DNA of 7,765 nucleotides from Candidatus Thiosymbion ectosymbiont of Robbea hypermnestra (GTDB lineage: Bacteria > Pseudomonadota > Gammaproteobacteria > Chromatiales > Chromatiaceae): the NCBI GenBank assembly GCA_020443945.1, contig JAIZWN010000246.1, forward strand, positions 1 to 7,765, written 5' to 3'. Both the position numbers and the translations under genes were made by a program. The notes under the pieces are model-generated. The model did no database searches. It was given only the letters and a program-made list of their open reading frames with translations, and had not been told where the DNA came from. Shown here piece by piece: positions 5,001 through 7,765 of the stretch; positions within the stretch are counted from its first letter, which is position 1, and each line of letters starts with the position of its first letter.

Positions 5001-7172
5001 GAGCGCAATGTCCTGTTCGTCAACGAGAGTGGGACGGGTTTCCGGCGCGTCGACGAGGGGCCGCTGGCGATTCCCTCGGAGTCCCGCGGGGTGTTCACCG
5101 GTGATTTCGACAACGACGGTCGCATCGACCTGTTCGTGACCAACAACGATGCCCCCCCGAACCTCTTCCATAACCGCTCCGCCGACGAAAACGCCTGGCT
5201 GTCGCTGGAACTCACGGGCCGCGCCCCCAACACCGATGCGGTAGGCGCGCGGGCGACCATCGTCACCCCGCTGGGGACGCTGGTCCGCGAGGTGAACATC
5301 GGCAACGGCTTCGCCGGCGGCTCGAGCCCGCGGCTGCATTTCGGGCTCGGCAAGGTGACAGCGGTCGACGAGGTGCGAATCCAATGGCCGGACGGCGAAG
5401 TGACCCGGCTCGAATCGCCGGCGCTCAATCGTATCCTCCGCGTGGAACAGGAACCCGCCGTGCAAAAGCGCGCGCAACCGAGCACCTCCGCGTTTCGCGA
5501 TGTCACCGCGGCGGCGGGTCTTAAGTTCCGCCACTTCGGGCCGGTGGTCGACGAAAAGCTGCGCAACCTCGGGCCCTGGTTCACCGCGCTGGGCGCCGGC
5601 GGATCGGTCGGCGACGTGAACAAAGACGGCCTGCTCGACCTCTATCTCACCAACAGCCTGAAGGACGTGCCCAACGCCCTGTTCCTCAACCAAGGCAGAA
5701 TGAAATTCGAGAACCTGGCGGACCGCTACGGCGTCGCCGATGTCAACCGGTCCCCCAACTTCTCCATGATGAGCCTGTTTGCCGACTTCGATGGGGACGG
5801 TTGGGACGATCTGCTGATCGTCCGCTTCGGCGAGAGCCTCATGATGCGCAACATCGCCGGTGAGCGGTTCGAGGTCGTCCCAGGCGCCCTCGAGGCGTCG
5901 CCCAAACCGCGTAACCCGGTGGCCGCCGTAGCCTTCGATTACGACCGGGACGGCGACCTCGATCTCTATCTGGGCTCCTATTTCCCGGACGTCGATCTCA
6001 CCGACGTGGCCGGCAACACCAACCTGCTCCACGAGAGCTGGGAGGCCGCCCGCAACGGCGGCACCAACTTTTTGCTGGAGAACCAAGGCGACTTCCGGTT
6101 TGTCGACCGCACCCAGGCCGCCGGGCTGACGGAGACCGGTTGGACCCTGGCCATCGGTACCGGGGACCTCGACAAGGACGGATGGATCGACCTCTATATC
6201 GCCAACGACTTCGGCACCGACAAGGTTTACCGTAACAAGGGCGACGGCACCTTCGAGGATATCTCCCGCGACGCCATCGGTATCGACACCAAAAAAGGGA
6301 TGAACGCCGAACTGGGAGACTTCGACAACGACGGCTTCCTCGACATCTACGTCACCAACATCACCGAGCCCTATCTGCACGAATGCAACATGCTCTGGCG
6401 CAACAACGGCGACGGCAGCTTTGCGGACATATCCTCGGCGCTCGGCACCTGCGACACCCGTTGGGGCTGGGGGGCCAAATTCATCGACTACGACGCCGAT
6501 GGCTTCCAGGACCTCTACGTCCTCAACGGCTTCATCTCGGGGGGCAGCAAGGACTACATCGACATCCTGATGCCCATCATGCTCGACAGCGACGTCAACC
6601 TGTCGGACACCATGAATTGGCCGCCCCTCGGTGACATGAGCTTCTCCGGGTACGAGCGCAACGTCTTATTCCGCAATATCGGCGGCTTCTCGTTCGAGGA
6701 CGTCAGCGCCGCGAACGGCGTCGATATCGAACGCGACGGGCGCGGCCTTATCGTGGCCGACCTCGACAACGACAGCGACCAGGACATGGTGGTGTTGAAT
6801 GCCAACCAGCCCGCGGTACTGCTGGAGAACGTCCATCCGAACCCAGGCGCCCGCATCACCATCGAGCTGGAAGGCGCCAAGAGCAACCGCAACGCCTACG
6901 GGACTCGGGTCACCGCCTTTACCCCGGACGGCCTCTTCTACCGGGAGACCAATGCCGGCAACGGCTTCCAGTCCCAGAGCACGCCCCTGGTACACATCGG
7001 GCTCGGCGCCGCCGAGAAGGTAGACGAGCTCGAGGTACTCTGGCCCTCCGGCCGGCGCCAGCTATTCCAGGACGTGGCAACCGGTCGCCGCTACTTCCTG
7101 CGCGAGGGCGAACCCATCCGCGACTGGGTCCCGCCCGACGCGCGGGAAACAGCCGAGTCACGGGCGAGGTGA
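2064..7172 (+). CDS. Large exported protein with three tandem CRTAC1-like modules (FG-GAP/VCBS propeller plus ASPIC/UnbV)
   Basis: The product has 1702 residues (1699 if it starts at 2073). A signal peptide with the core FVLAGILGVFSVAVSA ends near residue 24. Three complete modules follow, at about 30-566, 593-1129 and 1144-1683. Each has seven acidic loops of DxDxDG type, starting at D70, 128, 178, 253, 304, 360, 450; D633, 690, 741, 816, 867, 923, 1014; and D1184, 1241, 1292, 1368, 1419, 1475, 1566. Each then ends in an ASPIC/UnbV domain (481-566, 1043-1129, 1594-1683) with hallmarks such as GTGFNSQS, HFGLG and WPDG. Seven loops suggest a seven-bladed, integrin-alpha-like beta-propeller binding calcium. 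RN.GDGTF.DVT strings recur between loops. The mature chain has exactly six cysteines, two per module, 22 residues apart. No transmembrane helix or sorting signal is evident after the signal peptide. Known CRTAC1-like proteins usually carry one such module, so this is a triplicated form. The fold assignment is strong; ligand and cellular role are unknown. It overlaps gene 1 and is probably co-translated with it. Confidence 0.92.
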   Translation: MFAMKCSRFVLAGILGVFSVAVSAGTGPRFEDVAQKAGTVFSHARARFHPSVQPIMPWLTAGGAGVAVGDYDRDGLDDIYVVTSREDAPNALFRNKGDFQFENVAAELGVADVNGEETGTSGHAIWFDYDGDGWLDLLLVRFGQLGLFRNVQGRAFEEKTREAGLSKLLNSLAAAAFDYDRDGDLDLYLGGYFPEKDFNRLPDTKVLFDSWETAKNGGPNYLFRNNGDGTFTDVTAAAGVEDTGWSMAVGHGDLDNDGWQDLYVANDFGGDTVFRNQGDGTFADVTRSVIGIDTKKGMNAEIADYNNDGLLDIYVTNMTEPYLHECNMLWENQGEFRFSDVSTETGSCDTGWGWGAKFFDADNDGLQDLYVANGFISAGAEDYMHKLLDFVFEEGIDLRDATQWPDMAGYSMAGYERNYFLHQRFGTFVSVGAAAGVDDEGDARGVATADFDLDGRMDFAVTNVAGPLRLFRNVTEPTGGWVGFVLRQATANPFAVGGRIAIEAGGERMLREVAVGTGFNSQSTLGAHFGLGRADKIDKVTVTWPDGVSETLEPPAPGAWYVLERGEGLRALAAGRARPPRDARRDVPQDEGFVDVAKAAGVALPHIPAVFDARLGHIMDMIAAGAAGAAVGDYDRDGDLDIFVNNARTGEPNYLWRNEGGMRFVDQAKEAGVADLNRADSTSAGGIFFDYDGDGWKDLFVFQMGVSRLLRNRGDGTFEDATERAGIGGLYRNTLSAIAFDADRDGDVDLYLGAYFPDRNMFALSDDRVMHDSWETARNGGGNVYLRNNGDGTFREATEEAGLADTGWTMAVGHGDIDGDGWQDIYVANDYGSDTLFRNNGDGAFSNVTRDALGIDTKKGMNAEFGDIDGDGHLDIYVTNVTEGFLHECNMLWRNNGSGGFVDISQEMGVCDGGWAWGAKFFDQENDGDLDLYVANGFFRGERGDYLDILLPALWKEDGEDPSAAAKWPPLMGRGIAQQERNVLFVNESGTGFRRVDEGPLAIPSESRGVFTGDFDNDGRIDLFVTNNDAPPNLFHNRSADENAWLSLELTGRAPNTDAVGARATIVTPLGTLVREVNIGNGFAGGSSPRLHFGLGKVTAVDEVRIQWPDGEVTRLESPALNRILRVEQEPAVQKRAQPSTSAFRDVTAAAGLKFRHFGPVVDEKLRNLGPWFTALGAGGSVGDVNKDGLLDLYLTNSLKDVPNALFLNQGRMKFENLADRYGVADVNRSPNFSMMSLFADFDGDGWDDLLIVRFGESLMMRNIAGERFEVVPGALEASPKPRNPVAAVAFDYDRDGDLDLYLGSYFPDVDLTDVAGNTNLLHESWEAARNGGTNFLLENQGDFRFVDRTQAAGLTETGWTLAIGTGDLDKDGWIDLYIANDFGTDKVYRNKGDGTFEDISRDAIGIDTKKGMNAELGDFDNDGFLDIYVTNITEPYLHECNMLWRNNGDGSFADISSALGTCDTRWGWGAKFIDYDADGFQDLYVLNGFISGGSKDYIDILMPIMLDSDVNLSDTMNWPPLGDMSFSGYERNVLFRNIGGFSFEDVSAANGVDIERDGRGLIVADLDNDSDQDMVVLNANQPAVLLENVHPNPGARITIELEGAKSNRNAYGTRVTAFTPDGLFYRETNAGNGFQSQSTPLVHIGLGAAEKVDELEVLWPSGRRQLFQDVATGRRYFLREGEPIRDWVPPDARETAESRAR
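2151..3761 (+). repeat. Module 1 of the internal triplication (residues 30-566)
   Basis: Begins FEDVAQKAG and ends at the first ASPIC/UnbV domain. All seven calcium loops are close to consensus (loop 5 is DYNNDG). The cysteine pair is C326 and C348. The blade with GIDTKKGMNAE and LHECNMLW is present, as is the GYERN motif after a short insert (about 380-420). An Arg-rich linker (about 567-591, with RARPPRDARRDV) joins it to module 2. Over the 59 residues from TGW to NAE it matches module 2 at 45 and module 3 at 43 positions. Confidence 0.85.
2932..2962 (+). repeat. 31-bp direct repeat within modules, copy 1 (copies at 4621 and 6277)
   Basis: These 31 bases encode the core of GIDTKKGMNA. They are identical to 4621-4651 in module 2, and match 6277-6307 in module 3 at 26 of 31 positions. 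All five differences are synonymous. This is the longest identical stretch between modules that I noticed by eye. It marks both shared ancestry and strong protein-level constraint. Confidence 0.8.
3840..5450 (+). repeat. Module 2 of the internal triplication (residues 593-1129)
   Basis: Begins FVDVAKAAG. The spacing of its seven loops equals that of module 1 within one residue. It is the most divergent copy in the late part. Loop 6 is DQENDG. The insert reads KWPPLMGRGIAQQERN where the others have GYERN. The ASPIC motif is GNGFAGGSS where modules 1 and 3 have GF.SQS. Cysteines are C889 and C911. It is joined to module 3 by a short linker (EPAVQKRAQPSTS). Confidence 0.85.
4621..4651 (+). repeat. 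31-bp direct repeat within modules, copy 2
   Basis: Identical to 2932-2962 and encodes the same conserved peptide in module 2, just before calcium loop 5. Long identical in-frame repeats of this kind could support recombination between modules. Confidence 0.8.
5493..7112 (+). repeat. Module 3 of the internal triplication (residues 1144-1683)
   Basis: Begins FRDVTAAAG. Loop 1 is DVNKDG and loop 7 is DLDNDSDQD, lacking the usual glycine, so the first and last metal sites may be weaker. Cysteines are C1441 and C1463. The ASPIC domain keeps GNGFQSQS, HIGLG and WPSG. A 19-residue charged tail follows (1684-1702). Codon choice differs at synonymous sites from modules 1 and 2, for instance AAAAAA where they use AAGAAG for the KK pair. 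Confidence 0.85.
6277..6307 (+). repeat. 31-bp direct repeat within modules, copy 3 (five synonymous changes)
   Basis: Encodes the same peptide as copies 1 and 2. The changes are at the third positions of the Gly, Asp, Lys, Lys and Gly codons. Confidence 0.75.
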
Positions 7173-7250
7173 AACCACCACGAGGCTTTTAAATGACTGG
7201 AATTCTAATGAGAGTTGCGGTTGCGTGCGAACCCTCGTCCAAGGTTCCAA

Positions 7251-7546
7251 GGCTCTTTATGGATTCCAGACTGCTTTGCCGTGGCCGCGGAGACCTCTTG
7301 TTTCGCGCTGCCGAACCGTTCGCTGCCTTCACTCCCCCGCGTTACACGGCGGTCTTGCCGGAAGTGTAGGATGTGGTGAGCGCGGTATAGCGTAGCAGGA
7401 TTACACCAATCTCGACCGCGAACCGCATCGATGAGCCGGAAGCCAAAGATGCGGTTCGCGCCGGTCGCTTCGCTCCCGGCGCTCACCACATCCTACGGCT
7501 CCATGCCGGGGGGGAGGAGAGATCAGTCCAGAATCCATAAAGAGCC
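7251..7546. repeat. 296-bp segment bounded by 23-bp inverted repeats (MITE-like structure)
   Basis: The left arm 7251-7273 and the right arm 7524-7546 are inverted copies matching at 21 of 23 bases, starting with 16 perfect bases (GGCTCTTTATGGATTC on the left). No transposase lies between them and I see no clear target-site duplication just outside (CCAA on the left, CTGG on the right). Inside are two further nested inverted repeats. The structure resembles a non-autonomous mobile element, but a composite of smaller repeats is equally possible. Confidence 0.5.
7366..7496. repeat. Nested palindromic repeat, 18-bp perfect arms
   Basis: GTAGGATGTGGTGAGCGC at 7366-7383 is the exact reverse complement of 7479-7496. 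Inside it, CGCGAACCGCATC (7417-7429) is the exact reverse complement of 7448-7460. It looks like a REP or ERIC-like intergenic palindrome. The GTAGGATG text recurs at 7707-7714. Confidence 0.8.
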
Positions 7547-7578
7547 CTGGCTAAAAACTAACGCATTGATTTTAAAGT

Positions 7579-7674
7579 GGTAGGCTGGGGTGAGCTTGCG
7601 AACCCCAGCATTCGCGTTCCGTATACAAGCTGGGGTTTGTCGCCCCTGTCGGGGCGACCTCACCCCAGCCTACC
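7579..7674. repeat. 96-bp palindromic element with three nested stems
   Basis: The outer 16-bp perfect arms are GGTAGGCTGGGGTGAG (7579-7594) and its complement at 7659-7674. Within them AACCCCAGC (7601-7609) pairs with 7629-7637, and GTCGCCCC (7639-7646) pairs with GGGGCGAC (7651-7658) across a TGTC loop. The RNA would fold into a branched, very stable structure. It resembles the previous palindrome in style but differs in sequence. Confidence 0.8.
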
Positions 7675-7706
7675 GGAAGAAGCCAGAGAGGGTAGTCCTA
7701 AAATCT

Positions 7707-7756
7707 GTAGGATGGGGCGCGAGACCACGCTAGGCTTTGCCTGTCCTATCATCCTA
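7707..7756. repeat. Partial or degenerate palindromic repeat near the window end
   Basis: TAGGATG (7708-7714) is inverted at 7750-7756 (CATCCTA). The interior holds GGCTTTGCCTGTCCTAT (7733-7749), a 15 of 17 match to 214-230 upstream of gene 1. It is probably a member of the same dispersed family as the unit at 204-244. Confidence 0.5.
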
Positions 7757-7765
7757 TAGATCACA

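Larger units (their letters stand above)
7173..7765. other. Downstream intergenic region made of palindromic repeats, no gene
   Basis: I find no credible gene. The open frames here run through repeats and lack coding character. The region holds three palindromic elements in a row: 7251-7546, 7579-7674 and 7707-7756. No strong hairpin plus T-run immediately follows the gene 2 stop, so the terminator is unplaced. The large palindrome at 7579-7674 might halt transcription or protect the 3' end of the message. Confidence 0.65.

Noticed and set aside
2932..6307. Triplication as an assembly artefact of one module
   Set aside because: The modules differ substantially in protein sequence (39-45 of 59 matches even in the best block) and in synonymous codons, so they are genuine diverged copies.
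4923..6380. 485-codon open frame on the minus strand
   Set aside because: Same reverse shadow of modules 2 and 3, with no independent start signal or recognisable protein family.
7168..7190. Terminator right after the gene 2 stop
   Set aside because: Only a 4-bp GGTG/CACC stem is available and the short TTTT at 7187-7190 does not follow it directly, so it is too weak to call.
7205..7489. 94-codon open frame on the minus strand downstream of gene 2
   Set aside because: It spans the nested inverted repeats, and its sequence is explained by the palindromes.
7577..7759. 60-codon open frame on the plus strand at the window end
   Set aside because: It runs through the 7579-7674 palindrome and the following repeat, with no ribosome site.

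Overview
This GC-rich window is almost entirely filled by two co-directional plus-strand genes. They encode a pair of predicted exported proteins and are flanked on both sides by short palindromic repeats. The high GC, the Shine-Dalgarno sites and the intergenic palindromes of the GTAGGATG...CATCCTAC style suggest a proteobacterium. A gammaproteobacterium is my guess from the repeats, with low confidence. There are no RNA genes, transposases or CRISPR arrays that I can see.

Layout: positions 1-297 carry no gene and hold several repeat-like pieces: a tandem 9-mer, a small palindromic unit at 204-244 and a hairpin at 248-273. Gene 1 (298-2076) encodes a 592-residue protein with a signal peptide, a tetratricopeptide-like helical segment and a long unrecognised, probably beta-rich region. 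Gene 2 (2064-7172) encodes a 1702-residue protein with a signal peptide and three consecutive copies of a complete CRTAC1/ASPIC-type module. Each copy has seven DxDxDG-type calcium-loop motifs in FG-GAP/VCBS sequence, followed by an ASPIC/UnbV domain. Positions 7173-7765 carry no gene but hold nested inverted repeats, including a 296-bp segment bounded by 23-bp inverted repeats.

The stop codon of gene 1 overlaps the start region of gene 2, so the two are almost certainly one translationally coupled transcription unit. Both products are predicted to be exported, and both contain calcium-loop motifs. The simplest reading is a large surface or periplasmic calcium-dependent recognition protein made of three linked propellers, produced together with a TPR-containing partner. 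The partnership is inferred from gene order; the ligand and pathway cannot be read from the sequence.

The most notable observation is the near-perfect register of the three modules. All 21 calcium loops fall at matching spacings (57-58, 50-51, 75-76, 51, 56, 90-91 residues), and each module contains exactly two cysteines 22 residues apart.
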